NCBI GenBank assembly: GCA_902785365.1
Contig: CACZYC010000001.1
Span: forward strand, 124,001-188,000
Length of the DNA: 64,000 bases
DNA from: an uncultured Ruminococcus sp.
GTDB lineage: Bacteria; Bacillota; Clostridia; Oscillospirales; Acutalibacteraceae
Direction: 5' to 3'
A model generated the notes under the pieces. The model saw only the letters and a program-made list of their open reading frames with translations, was not told the origin of the DNA and did no database searches. The position numbers and the translations under genes were made by a program. The stretch's first letter is position 1. Each line of letters starts with the position of its first letter. Shown piece by piece: positions 49,248 to 60,253 of this stretch.

Positions 49248-49376
49248 ATGGGTAAAAATATGCTCACAGTCTATGTGAAAGGCGCGAAAAAGGTCTGGCG
49301 CGGCGGCAAAACCGCTGAGCTGAATCCGAGCGAAAAACCTCGTTTTCAACCGATTTTGCATCCCTTTCTCCCATAG
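49248..49376 (+). CDS. possible 42-aa leader peptide
   Basis: ATG at 49248 opens MGKNMLTVYVKGAKKVWRGG... (42 residues, basic), ending ...ILHPFLP before TAG. Only a weak AGGG lies upstream. It could be a remnant, a leader peptide or chance. The rest of 49377-49544 contains TATCAACTC-type short repeats and no other gene. Confidence 0.2.
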   Translation: MGKNMLTVYVKGAKKVWRGGKTAELNPSEKPRFQPILHPFLP

Positions 49377-49544
49377 GTCAGGCGGGAAAAGCACAGGCTT
49401 GTGTATTTTACCATTGTTACGTTTTTGGAGAGTTGCAAAACGCTTGGAGTTAAGCTGAGGTCAGAAACACTTAACTTTCAACTATCAACTCTCAAATATC
49501 AACTCAATTCGGCTCAGCCGAATTGGAATGGAGGTTTTTTATTT

Positions 49545-52500
49545 ATGAAAACAAAGATTTCACGAATTTCACGGCGAACAGTCTCAATAGTTTTGGCTAT
49601 GCTGATGATGGTTTCCGTCCTCGGCTTCGGTTCGTTGATAACTGCTAATGCAGCCACTGTACCCAACGGTACAACATTCTATTTGGATGTTACTAACTTT
49701 ACCGGCGGTACATACGGCAACAACAGCAATTACTTTATGTCACTGAGCGGTAATGGTAGCTATACTGCTAATAGTAGCAACACAAGCGGCGCGGGTTCAT
49801 ATAAACCCAAAAGTGATACCAGCTGGGTTCAGATGACACATTATATAGGAAACATCTATAAGGGTACAACTACCGCTCAGAACAAAAACGGACGTGTTTC
49901 GTTCTGGACTGTAAACGAAAGCGGTTATAACGATGTTTGGGATGTAAGTTGTTCTTTAGGTAATTCATATACATCAGGCAAGACATTATTTACAATAAAT
50001 TCCGGTTCTACCGACCACGGCGACAGACACGCTTCCTGCTTCAGCGGCACATGGAGTACCTTTAGTCTTGATAGCGCTATTGCCGCTCCGCCCGCAAATG
50101 TAGTGTCGGGCACGGAGTATATGTTCTATATTGAATCCTACAGCGGCAACGCGGACTTAGTTAACTCTTCCGCCAATAAACCTTCCACTTATCATTGGAA
50201 ATATATATCCGATGGTAAAGCGCTTGTCAGAACAACTAAGACAGCTTTATCTTCTTATAACCGAATCACTAATAACCAGTCAGGCGGTTGGAGTGGACAG
50301 AATAATCAGAGTTCATATATATCAGGTATGACACAAGGTGGCGCGGATATTTGGGATAAAGGCGATAACGGTCATAATGGCCCCGTTAACGGCGCTACAA
50401 CTTTGTCATCAAGCTCTATTGTAAGCGGAACAGCCTCTATTACTCTCGGCACTCAATGCAGTGCTGCTAAAAGTTCTATCGGCGCTGATTTGTACTATAT
50501 GTACTATCTTGACGGTACAAGAGTTTCCGGTTCTACAAAAGCGGCTTCCACTTCAAGCCAGAGCTTTACGCTTACAACATCATCACTAAGTGTTGGTTCG
50601 CATACCCTCAAAACCATAATGGTTGACGGCAACGGTATGTACTATATCGGCGATACAGACACTATCACCGTAACCAACCCTACATATGATGTAACTATCG
50701 GCACTGTTAATAACGGTTCGATTTCTTCAGATAAATCAAAAGCAACTTCGGGCGAAACAGTAACACTTACACTCTCTCCGAGTACAGGCTATAACCCTGT
50801 CGCACCTACTATCACAAAAGCGGGCGGCGGCACAGTAACTCCCACCAAAGTTACTAATACTTCTTATACATTTACTATGCCTGCCGATGATGTAACCGTT
50901 ACGGCTACTTTTACTCAGAAAACATACACTGTTAAAAAATCAGAGAATGTAACAGGTACGGTTAAGGTTGACAGCACAACTATTACTACAGGCGGCGTGG
51001 CAATTGCTCACGGCTCTCACAGTGTTACAGTTACAGCCCCGACGGGCTATAACGTAACAGCGGTTTCGGGTATTTCGGGAACTGTCGCTTCAGGCGGACT
51101 TAACACAGGCGCGATTTCTTACAGCGGAGTTTCTATCACCGCGGCTACAACCATTTCCGTAACATACGCCTTAAAGACATATACTGTTAAAAAGTCAGAA
51201 AATGTAACAGGTACAGTTCAGGTTGACAGCACAGCAATATCCACAAGCGGTGTTTCGATAACTCACGGTACACATACTGTTTCGATTACAGCCCCCACAG
51301 GCTACAACGTTACAGCGGTTTCGGGTATTTCGGGCACTGTTTCATCAGGCGGACTTAACACAGGCGCGATTTCTTATAGCAGTGTTTCAATTACCGCGGC
51401 AACAACTATTTCCGTTACATACGCTCAAAAGACTTATGCCATTACATTTAATGAAACAGGCGGAAGCGGTACTCTTAAGATTGACGGCACCGTACGTACA
51501 AGCGGCTATGCCGTAACTCACGGCAGCCATACATTCCGTGTAGAAGCTCCCGACGGTTATATAATCAGTTCGATCACAGGTATCGATACTTGGACAAACA
51601 ATGATACCTACGCCACATTGGGAAGCACATCAATTACTTCCACGAAAACAATCAGCGTTACTTACGCTGTTGCGGGTACACCGACGATTGATTCGATTTC
51701 CAACCAGAGCAAGACGGTTGCTAATACAACATTTAATGTAACAACTACTATTAATGACGCCGACAAAGCTTCGGACACTTTGACAGTAACAGCAGGTTCG
51801 GGTACAACAACTGTTGCTACAGTCGGTTCACCGAGCATCTCGGGTACTACTGTTACTATCCCCGTTACAGTTAAGGGACCTGGTACATCGGAAATCACCG
51901 TAAACCTTAAAGACGGCGGAACAACAATCGATACAAAGACATTTAATGTTACAGTCGCTACACCTTCCCTGTCGGTAGCTAACAAAACTATCACAGTTAA
52001 TGATACTGACGCGGCGGCTCCCACAGTAACCGCTAATCCCGCGGGTACATCATACAGCTGGAGCTCAGGCACAACAGCTAAAGTAACAATCAACTCGTCA
52101 ACAGGCGCTGTTACAGGTAAAGCACCGGGTACATCCACAATCACATGTACAGCAACATACGCGTGCGGATATACAAAGTCAGCTACCTGTACCGTAACAG
52201 TCAGCGAGCCGACATTCACAATCGCCGATAAGACATTATATGTATCAAGCAGCGGTGTCGATGGCGGCACCATTACCGACGGCGATGTTACGCCTACATC
52301 TATCGCTTACACATCAAGCAATACAACTTATATTACTGTAGGCTCTACTAACGGTAAGCTTACAGCGGTTAAAGTTCCGTCAGATAGTGACCAGACATCT
52401 ACAATTACAGCTACAGCGACTTACGCAAACGGTTATTCTAAGTCCACTACATATACAGCTACGCTGAAAAAGCCCACACTTACCGCTTCTTCTACATCTA

Positions 52501-55500
52501 CAAGCGGCTATGTAGGCAGCACAGCTACAGGCAGCTGCAGCGGCGGATATCCTTCGCTTCAATCTAACACAGTAGCCTCCTACTCTTGGGCGAGCAATAA
52601 TACCAACGTAGTAGCAGTTACAAACGATACGACCGATGCTCCTACATTTACGTTTAAGAAGGCGGGTTCGGCTACAATCACATTGACCGTAACATATAAG
52701 AATACTGGATTAACAAAAACTGCTACAGTAGGCATAACAGTCAATCCACCGACTGTTACGTTCAATAGCAACAGCCCTGTGGCTCTTAATGTAGGCGGCA
52801 GTAATACAAACACAGCCGCAGGTTCTAACCCCACAGGCGGTTCAATTTCGTACTCGGGTACAAACGAGTATATTAGTGTAAATTCTTCCACAGGCGCGGT
52901 TACAGGTCTTAAGCCTACATCTTCCGCTCAGACTGTTACAGCTACTTACACAGTAACATACGGCGGACAGACTTCCACAGCGACTACTACATACAATGTT
53001 ACAGTTAAAACACCTGTTGTAAGCGTTACCCCCTCAACAGCAACTGTTGCTGTTGGTGATACAAAAGCGCTCACTCCCTCTGTTACTAATGTAACCGGCG
53101 ATGTAACCTACAGCTATAGTTCATCTGCTACATCTAAGGCTACAGTAAACAGCAGCGGTGTTGTTACGGGTGTTGCAGCTGGTTCGGCTACTATTACGGT
53201 TACAGCCACTAAGGGAACTTGGTCAGGCACAGCTACCGCGACAATCACAGTTGAAGATCCCGAGCTTGTAGTCAAGTTTGACGGAACAGAGGTCAATGAG
53301 AACGATGTTAAATACATGACAGCCGGTGATTCTGAAACTCTTGATACATCCGACACCAACTTCAGCGATACATTATATTTCTACTCAAACAATCCATCTG
53401 TTGCTGAGGTTAACAAGAATACAGGCGTAATTACTGCTAATGCCAAGGGCACAGCGAAGATTACTGTTTCTACCAACTCAAGCAAAACTCTTGCTTCTGC
53501 CAAGAAGTTAAGCGGCAAGGGCAAGTATTCCACAGGCGCGGTTACAGAGCAGAACTTGACCTTCACAGTCAACGTAGCCGAGGCGGATACATATAATTAT
53601 CTCTACTACACCAACGGCACTAACTGGAGTGGCGTAAAGGCTTATTTCTACGGCGATGGCAATAACGCGGGCTTCCCCGGAGAGTCGATGGTTAAGATAG
53701 GTAAAAACGAAGAGAATAAAGACGTTTACGCTATTCGTTATCCCGCTACAAAGAACTATACAAATGTTATTATTTCCGATGCTTCAAACAACGGTAATAG
53801 AGTAAAATACAATAATACTACTGATCTTCCTATGCCATCCAACGGAAATAACGCTTATTGGGCTAATAATACTAATGACAATGGCGGTCAATGGAAATGT
53901 ACAATCACCAGACCTCAGATTACAGTAAATGATGTTGCCAATCTTGCACTTGGTTCAGACGCTACTCTGACAGCTACAGTAGTAAACCAGACTACACCCA
54001 GCAAGTTCACATGGGTAAGCAATGACACAAACAAGGTTTCAGTTGCTTCCGCCGACACAGGCACAACCAATACAAACACAGTAACAGGTACAAACGCTAC
54101 AGGTACTGCAACTGTTACAGTAAAAGCGTACGCGGAAAAGCCCACAGGCTGGAACTCAATTGTAACTGACGGCACAGCTGATGATTACGTAGCGGGCACT
54201 GCTACTGCTAACATCGCGGTTACAGACACACCCAGAACAATTAACTTCAGCAATACGCTCAAGACTACATCGGGCGGCGCATATGACGCGGCAGGCGCTA
54301 ACGCCGCGGGCACAGTTACAGCTTCCTACACCACAGGCGGCTCGGGCTCAGGCTCCGGTTCAGGTTCAGGCTCAGGCGGCGGTGGAACTGCAAGCAGCTA
54401 TTATGTACACTATAATAAAACAGGTAGCGATAATCCTTCTAATTACTCCACTCATGTAAATATGATTGAGTATAATAACAAATATTATGCTACTATAGAC
54501 AATGCTTCTTCAAACACCAATGTTTATTTCAACATTAACACAAACTCAAGTAGCAGTACTCCAAATTCATATGTACTGTATGGGAATGGCTATACTGCAA
54601 CTCCCCAAGGCGGAGTAACAGCATTCAACATTCAGAATTATGGATCAAATGATAAGTGCTACGTTTGGGCAAATCAATCAAATTACACAAAATTATATGT
54701 AATTTTAGATACTACTAATAAGAATCTTACAGTGACAACAACTGATCCCGGCGTGAGCCTCGGCGGCGGCTCAGGCGGCGGTTCAGGTTCGGGAAGCTCT
54801 TCTCCCACTGCTATCACCGACGGTGACACCGTTCCCAACGGTTCCGATGTAACATTCACAGTTGACTCCGTAACCGCGGGCTACAGATTCGTAGGCTGGG
54901 AAGAGAACGGTACAGTTGTCGAGACAGCTACAACCTATACAAAGTCAGGCGTAAGAGCTAACTATACAGTTCACGCCCGCTTCGAAAAGGGTATAAACGT
55001 AACCTTTAAGGATTATGATGATACCGTACTTCAGAGCTCTGCATTCTACTTCACAGACGGTACAGACAGACCTGCAGCTCCCGACGATCCCACACGCGAA
55101 GGTTACACCTTCATCGGTTGGTCATCAGACGGCGGTACTACAAAAATAGCCACAGCCAATCTCCCCGCGGTAAGCGGCACTTCAGCTATCACATATGTGG
55201 CTTATTATCAGACAGTTAACTTTAGTGTTGATGCCGCTGTTAAGATTTCAACCGACGGCACAACATATTCTGCCGGAACAAACGTGGCGGGACATCAGCT
55301 TTCCATCACAAATACAGACGACTCGGCTATCGCCGATCCCGCTCATCTTGCTTATCAGACAAATGTTAAGATTGTCGCTACGGCAGGCACAGACTACGAG
55401 CTCGTAGGAATCTATCGAGTACGCGCTAACAGTACCGAAGAGGCAGTTGACGTTGATACAACTGATAATGGCAAGACGATGACTTGTGACGCGTATACAT

Positions 55501-58500
55501 TGAATACTTCTAACGAACCGGCTTACAACTTTGTTGCTAAGTTCAAGAAGATTCACTACATTACACTCTATAACACATACGAGGAAGAAGCTGGCAATAA
55601 CTTCAAGTTCGTATCGCCTCCTCCGCGTCAGGTTAAGGTAGGCACAGGCTCAGGCGCCATCACCTACACATACGCGGCAGGTACAGCCGAGCAGCGCGGC
55701 GAGGATCATATAGCTACAGCTACAGGTACAAGCGGTACATACTACGAGGGTAACAGAATCCCCGTAGTAGCAGGCACAGAAGTTAAGCTAACCTACTCGG
55801 CTCTCGCGTCCTCCGACGCTATCAGCGGTGTGTTCTTTAACAACGGCATCCGCTATACTCACGAGTATGAGCCTGATAACCTCTATAAGAACAGAGTTAA
55901 ATATACAGGCGCGAGTGAAGATAAATGGGGCAACGAAGGTGACGATAACTTCGGTACAAGTATCAATCCTTATACCTACTTATCTACTACAACTCTCTAT
56001 GCTGACGCAAGCTTCTACTCAGGAGCTACAGCTACTACAATCTCAGGTCAGACATACGATGCTACCGTTAACAACACAGACCATACAGTTACATGGACTG
56101 CTGTTGACGACTACCTCAACGTTGACCTTGAGCTTGCTACCAAGTACCGTATCATCATCAACAACGATGACTGGAACGGCATCGAGGTTACAAACAGCAC
56201 ATACAACGCCGAGGGTTATTACTTCCCCGGTGAGAGAATCAACGGCGATGACGGTATCGAGGTAAGCCTCGACACTTCAGACTCTTCAAAGCACTTCAGC
56301 TTTACAGACGTAAATACAATCAAGAAGAAGACAGGCGACAGCACTTATGTTGATGTTACCGATGTAGAGCTCGTTAAGAGCGACGGCAAGTACTACATCC
56401 GTGGTACAGACGCAGACAACAAGGATATGCCCGCGTACGATATCTATGTAGGCATCGGCGTTAAAGAAGAGTACAAGATGTATCTCGACAACTTCGTAGT
56501 TGCGGATAACATCGCCTCAAGAAAGGCTCTGACAGAGACTTACAGTAAGACCAATTCAAGTGCTCCGTACGGCGACCGCATAGGTACAATCACAGCGGTT
56601 ACAAGCGATGACGTACACATCGAGACAGACTGTCCTGACAGTGCTTACTCATATGCTCAGATTTCAGCTAATCCGTCCGAAAATACTCACTGGGTACAGA
56701 ACGGTTCTTACTGGAACCCCAAGTACAAGGGTACCAACACAACCGGTACAGCTGTTGAGGCAGGTCAGACAGTAACTTATACATTTACATTCAACACATA
56801 CAACACCACCGATTACGCTAACTACTACAGCTTCGTGGGTTGGTTCGAGGGTACAATCTCCAACGGAGTTATCACTCCCGACTACACTAAGAAGCTTTCG
56901 GGTAAAACAACATTCACTTATACTCCTAAAAAGGATACTGTTGTAATCGCGGCAGGTACGCGTGATATGTACCTCGGCGGTAACTTCACAAACGGCGGCG
57001 CTTATACAACTACAGCCGGTCAGCAGACATGGTCGTCTAACCGTATCCAGATGGAGTTTGACCCGACTTATGTAAACGGCGACAATAAGGGACGTTACTA
57101 CTATAAGTTTGATACAGTAACAGCTAACACAGAGTATCAGTTCAGATGCTATGACACCGTAAGTAGTTCTTCAGCTACATCAGACCTGAGCGTATGGTCA
57201 ACCTGGTCAAGTGACAAAGATGATGCCCATGATAATGACGATGTATTCTACGGGCGTCATAAGTATGACGGCGGTGGTTATTCACACGGTCAGTTCGTAT
57301 ACAAGAACAACACCAACAACTGGTCACTTATTGATAACACAGCTTCCGACCACGATTCCAACAAGAACCACCAGGCTCTCGGCTACGCCGCTCCTGTAAC
57401 GGTTTACTTCTACGCTTACGACGGCGGTATCTCGGTTACTTCCGAATACCAGTGGTCAAAAGCTTATGTATCGGCTGGTCGCGGTATCGACTGCACAAAC
57501 TACAGCTCGGTTATAAACAGCGGCGCTACACCGTCATACAACACCCCGACAGTTTCTGTCGCTAACAAGACAGTAAACGACAAGGATGTTGACGGCACCT
57601 CAACTCCCGTAACCTACGGCGATGAGAGCGTTTACAAGTGTACAGTCAAGGAGAAGGACGGTCAGATTGTAGTATCGGCTTGTCCAGGTACAACCGACCT
57701 CGAGCTCGACGCTTTCGTAGTATATAACATTGATACAAAAGAAAGTGAAGCTGTTAAGCACAGCTCCACAACAGGAACAGGAGATGCTACAAATTACGTA
57801 GCAAACATCACAGTTCCTCAGAACTCAAGCGTATATGTAGTTCCTGTATATAAATTTACAGACACTTATATCTCAGAAAAAAGCCTGAAGGCTCATACAG
57901 TATACGTTCGTACCGATGATATCGATAAGGACGTATGGGGCGGACTTGTAGCTATGTTCTCATGGGGATCAAAGACCGACAGCGGCGGATGGCCCGGACA
58001 GCTACTTATCCCGTCCGATGACGGTAACTCCTTCTACGGTCAGCTCGCGTTCGGCGCAGGCGACCTCAGAGGTATTACATTTAACAACTATTGCAGAATA
58101 TACGGCGGCGCTCAGAAGACGTTCCTCGGAACATACGGCAGCGATGTCAGCACAAGGGCTTATTCAGGCAATAGCACTCATGTTTACCAGACATACGACT
58201 ATCGTGAGCCTATCTCAATCATCGAGAACATAGATGACAAAATCTATGAAGATGAGGACATGGACCTCACATTCGCTCTTAAGTCAGGTAATATGACAGC
58301 CGCTCCCACAATTAACAGCGCAGGCTCAGGCGCTTATGCTCGCGCTTCAAGCTTCGAATACCTGACAGACCGTTCGGGTAAGAAGAGAGTTGACCTCAAC
58401 GGCAACGTTCTCGCGACTAACTCGACCGAGACATATCGAATTGTAGCTTATTATACTAAAGCATACGCAAGCTCAGGTTCATATGACTTTGTGGATGGAA

Positions 58501-60236
58501 GCCGTAACGGCACAGGCTATTCAGGAAGTTATTCAATCAACTGGACAGTATATGACGCTACAGGCGCTTCAACAGGCGTTTCGGGTGTACTCTCAGCGGC
58601 ATATGTTGATACATTAAAGTCCGAAGGACTCACATATATCGCTTCCAAGCTTATTGAGGCAGGTCTGCCCGTATCGGGTAAGGCTGTCAAGATAGCCTAC
58701 GAGAACCCCGGTACATGGAGTGAGACAATCCGTTACTCAGGTCAGTGGTATGCCGATGGCGTTAACACCCTGATTGAGGCTAAAACAAGAGTAGGTATCT
58801 ACTCCGACGGCGCTTGGCTCCCGTCCGATACCAACGCTCCCGGCTACGGCACAGCGACAATTGCCTGTCCGACAATGAACGCAGGCAAGGGCGAAAACCT
58901 TGTTTCTGAATTCAGCTCAGGCAACAGCCTTGCAAAGGTTATCAAGAGCCGCGGTACAAACGGTGAGGTACAGTTTACTGTAGACACCACCGACAACTTC
59001 CTCGGCTGGTATCGTGAAGATGGCGAAGGCGGATTCGAACCCGTCGGTTCAAACTACAAGAACCAGACAATTACACCGTCCTTCAATGACGATATCACAT
59101 ACTACGCGTTCTACTCCGCTTCGGCTTCCTATCGCTTCGCGTATACCTCTCGATTTACTGACGATGAAGGTAAACCTGTTACAAAATACTACACCGCTAA
59201 GGGTACAGATCTTACAGACGCCGAACTCGCCAACAATGGTACACTTAATCCTACATTAAGATCTGCCGATATCACAAGTAAACTCGGCGGACTTGGCGAT
59301 AGTATCAAAATGTTTAACAAAACGTTAAACTTTACTTTAGGTACTCCTGATACTTCTAAAGCGTATACAATCACATACACCGCGACTCAAACTGAAAACA
59401 CTTACGAAGTTAACGTTTATAACGCTTCCAAGACAAAGATTGGTACAGTAACTTCTACATTCGGCGGAAAGGCTATAGATTTGTACAAAGAAGCACTTAC
59501 AGGAAAGCCTGCTTACTCCAATATCGACTTAGGCTCAGGAGATAATGTATTCATCGGTTGGAAGAAGTATAACGGAGCATCTGCTGTAGGCGATTACCTG
59601 TCAACTCAGCCCAACTTTGGTTATAATGTGACTGAGAATATGGATATCATAGCTTGCTACGGCTCTGCTTCGGATAAGGAAACAGCAAGAGCTGACTCTT
59701 GGAAATCTTACATCGATAAGAACGTTATCACTCAGGAGCTTACAAGCGAAACAACAGGTAAGATTTACAACGACAGCATCATTGCTTTCCGTAACGGTAT
59801 CGGAACCAATTCCACATTACCGCTTGACGGCAGCAAAGAATGCGGTATCGTAATCCTTGCTCAGGCTAACAGTGCTACCGATGATCAGAAGACTGATTTC
59901 GATACAAGAGGACAGAGTAGCTTACGTGCTTATGCTAATAACTTCATTAAGACCAGCACGACATCAGGTAAAATGAACGCTAAGTACGGCGAGGCTTACG
60001 CTTTCAAGATTAAGGCTAATAGCTTGTCAGATCTTAATCGTTTGTCAGATCTTAATCGTATTGATCTTTGCCAGATTCTTGATTACGCTAAGTTCAGCGG
60101 CGGCAAGTATAAGGTTATGTCCTACTACTATGACGCTTCTGTTGCTCCTTCAGCTGATAATTTTGCGGACGCGTACAAGTGCAGCGATGTTGTAAGCGCT
60201 GACTATACTCCCGGAACTAAACATCCGATAGGTTAA
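49545..60236 (+). CDS. giant secreted multidomain surface protein with starch-binding-like modules
   Basis: A 3563-residue protein. The ATG at 49545 has SD GGAGG and opens a signal peptide (ends ANAA/T); the frame upstream is not homologous. Order seen: a ~340-residue N-terminal region; InlB-type beta repeats, two of them nearly identical (50919-51428); about six Big_2-like domains (NPAGTSYSWSSG..., GAVTGKAPGTSTITCTATY); a CBM26-like module (VKAYFYGDGNNAGFPGESMV, ~53.6 kb); Gly/Ser linkers (54343-54390, 54763-54800); Listeria-Bacteroides-type repeats (GYTFIGWSSDGGT); and a second module (GGLVAMFSWG, GGWPGQLL, GITFNNYC, ~57.95 kb). It has no sortase motif, dockerin or membrane anchor, so its retention is unexplained. 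Probably an adhesin or starch-granule binder. Confidence 0.85.
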   Translation: MKTKISRISRRTVSIVLAMLMMVSVLGFGSLITANAATVPNGTTFYLDVTNFTGGTYGNNSNYFMSLSGNGSYTANSSNTSGAGSYKPKSDTSWVQMTHYIGNIYKGTTTAQNKNGRVSFWTVNESGYNDVWDVSCSLGNSYTSGKTLFTINSGSTDHGDRHASCFSGTWSTFSLDSAIAAPPANVVSGTEYMFYIESYSGNADLVNSSANKPSTYHWKYISDGKALVRTTKTALSSYNRITNNQSGGWSGQNNQSSYISGMTQGGADIWDKGDNGHNGPVNGATTLSSSSIVSGTASITLGTQCSAAKSSIGADLYYMYYLDGTRVSGSTKAASTSSQSFTLTTSSLSVGSHTLKTIMVDGNGMYYIGDTDTITVTNPTYDVTIGTVNNGSISSDKSKATSGETVTLTLSPSTGYNPVAPTITKAGGGTVTPTKVTNTSYTFTMPADDVTVTATFTQKTYTVKKSENVTGTVKVDSTTITTGGVAIAHGSHSVTVTAPTGYNVTAVSGISGTVASGGLNTGAISYSGVSITAATTISVTYALKTYTVKKSENVTGTVQVDSTAISTSGVSITHGTHTVSITAPTGYNVTAVSGISGTVSSGGLNTGAISYSSVSITAATTISVTYAQKTYAITFNETGGSGTLKIDGTVRTSGYAVTHGSHTFRVEAPDGYIISSITGIDTWTNNDTYATLGSTSITSTKTISVTYAVAGTPTIDSISNQSKTVANTTFNVTTTINDADKASDTLTVTAGSGTTTVATVGSPSISGTTVTIPVTVKGPGTSEITVNLKDGGTTIDTKTFNVTVATPSLSVANKTITVNDTDAAAPTVTANPAGTSYSWSSGTTAKVTINSSTGAVTGKAPGTSTITCTATYACGYTKSATCTVTVSEPTFTIADKTLYVSSSGVDGGTITDGDVTPTSIAYTSSNTTYITVGSTNGKLTAVKVPSDSDQTSTITATATYANGYSKSTTYTATLKKPTLTASSTSTSGYVGSTATGSCSGGYPSLQSNTVASYSWASNNTNVVAVTNDTTDAPTFTFKKAGSATITLTVTYKNTGLTKTATVGITVNPPTVTFNSNSPVALNVGGSNTNTAAGSNPTGGSISYSGTNEYISVNSSTGAVTGLKPTSSAQTVTATYTVTYGGQTSTATTTYNVTVKTPVVSVTPSTATVAVGDTKALTPSVTNVTGDVTYSYSSSATSKATVNSSGVVTGVAAGSATITVTATKGTWSGTATATITVEDPELVVKFDGTEVNENDVKYMTAGDSETLDTSDTNFSDTLYFYSNNPSVAEVNKNTGVITANAKGTAKITVSTNSSKTLASAKKLSGKGKYSTGAVTEQNLTFTVNVAEADTYNYLYYTNGTNWSGVKAYFYGDGNNAGFPGESMVKIGKNEENKDVYAIRYPATKNYTNVIISDASNNGNRVKYNNTTDLPMPSNGNNAYWANNTNDNGGQWKCTITRPQITVNDVANLALGSDATLTATVVNQTTPSKFTWVSNDTNKVSVASADTGTTNTNTVTGTNATGTATVTVKAYAEKPTGWNSIVTDGTADDYVAGTATANIAVTDTPRTINFSNTLKTTSGGAYDAAGANAAGTVTASYTTGGSGSGSGSGSGSGGGGTASSYYVHYNKTGSDNPSNYSTHVNMIEYNNKYYATIDNASSNTNVYFNINTNSSSSTPNSYVLYGNGYTATPQGGVTAFNIQNYGSNDKCYVWANQSNYTKLYVILDTTNKNLTVTTTDPGVSLGGGSGGGSGSGSSSPTAITDGDTVPNGSDVTFTVDSVTAGYRFVGWEENGTVVETATTYTKSGVRANYTVHARFEKGINVTFKDYDDTVLQSSAFYFTDGTDRPAAPDDPTREGYTFIGWSSDGGTTKIATANLPAVSGTSAITYVAYYQTVNFSVDAAVKISTDGTTYSAGTNVAGHQLSITNTDDSAIADPAHLAYQTNVKIVATAGTDYELVGIYRVRANSTEEAVDVDTTDNGKTMTCDAYTLNTSNEPAYNFVAKFKKIHYITLYNTYEEEAGNNFKFVSPPPRQVKVGTGSGAITYTYAAGTAEQRGEDHIATATGTSGTYYEGNRIPVVAGTEVKLTYSALASSDAISGVFFNNGIRYTHEYEPDNLYKNRVKYTGASEDKWGNEGDDNFGTSINPYTYLSTTTLYADASFYSGATATTISGQTYDATVNNTDHTVTWTAVDDYLNVDLELATKYRIIINNDDWNGIEVTNSTYNAEGYYFPGERINGDDGIEVSLDTSDSSKHFSFTDVNTIKKKTGDSTYVDVTDVELVKSDGKYYIRGTDADNKDMPAYDIYVGIGVKEEYKMYLDNFVVADNIASRKALTETYSKTNSSAPYGDRIGTITAVTSDDVHIETDCPDSAYSYAQISANPSENTHWVQNGSYWNPKYKGTNTTGTAVEAGQTVTYTFTFNTYNTTDYANYYSFVGWFEGTISNGVITPDYTKKLSGKTTFTYTPKKDTVVIAAGTRDMYLGGNFTNGGAYTTTAGQQTWSSNRIQMEFDPTYVNGDNKGRYYYKFDTVTANTEYQFRCYDTVSSSSATSDLSVWSTWSSDKDDAHDNDDVFYGRHKYDGGGYSHGQFVYKNNTNNWSLIDNTASDHDSNKNHQALGYAAPVTVYFYAYDGGISVTSEYQWSKAYVSAGRGIDCTNYSSVINSGATPSYNTPTVSVANKTVNDKDVDGTSTPVTYGDESVYKCTVKEKDGQIVVSACPGTTDLELDAFVVYNIDTKESEAVKHSSTTGTGDATNYVANITVPQNSSVYVVPVYKFTDTYISEKSLKAHTVYVRTDDIDKDVWGGLVAMFSWGSKTDSGGWPGQLLIPSDDGNSFYGQLAFGAGDLRGITFNNYCRIYGGAQKTFLGTYGSDVSTRAYSGNSTHVYQTYDYREPISIIENIDDKIYEDEDMDLTFALKSGNMTAAPTINSAGSGAYARASSFEYLTDRSGKKRVDLNGNVLATNSTETYRIVAYYTKAYASSGSYDFVDGSRNGTGYSGSYSINWTVYDATGASTGVSGVLSAAYVDTLKSEGLTYIASKLIEAGLPVSGKAVKIAYENPGTWSETIRYSGQWYADGVNTLIEAKTRVGIYSDGAWLPSDTNAPGYGTATIACPTMNAGKGENLVSEFSSGNSLAKVIKSRGTNGEVQFTVDTTDNFLGWYREDGEGGFEPVGSNYKNQTITPSFNDDITYYAFYSASASYRFAYTSRFTDDEGKPVTKYYTAKGTDLTDAELANNGTLNPTLRSADITSKLGGLGDSIKMFNKTLNFTLGTPDTSKAYTITYTATQTENTYEVNVYNASKTKIGTVTSTFGGKAIDLYKEALTGKPAYSNIDLGSGDNVFIGWKKYNGASAVGDYLSTQPNFGYNVTENMDIIACYGSASDKETARADSWKSYIDKNVITQELTSETTGKIYNDSIIAFRNGIGTNSTLPLDGSKECGIVILAQANSATDDQKTDFDTRGQSSLRAYANNFIKTSTTSGKMNAKYGEAYAFKIKANSLSDLNRLSDLNRIDLCQILDYAKFSGGKYKVMSYYYDASVAPSADNFADAYKCSDVVSADYTPGTKHPIG
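50919..51428 (+). repeat. two 255-bp in-frame tandem repeats within the giant gene
   Basis: Units start at 50919 and 51174 (KTYTVKKSENVTGTV...), 85 codons each and very similar in DNA; a third, diverged unit starts at about 51426. Recent duplication is implied. Confidence 0.85.
60024..60059 (+). repeat. perfect 18-bp tandem duplication in the giant gene
   Basis: TTGTCAGATCTTAATCGT occurs twice head to tail, duplicating LSDLNR in frame near the C-terminus. Perfect identity suggests replication slippage or a very recent event. Confidence 0.9.
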
Positions 60237-60253
60237 TAAGGAGGGTATGAAAT

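Noticed and set aside
49240..49390. Riboswitch in the leader of the giant gene
   Set aside because: I compared it by eye with c-di-GMP and glycine types and found no matching core motifs; a weak 42-codon frame is listed instead.
51662..52273. Long reverse-strand frames inside the giant gene
   Set aside because: They are shadows of a Thr/Val-rich repetitive coding sequence, with no SD and no recognisable domain.
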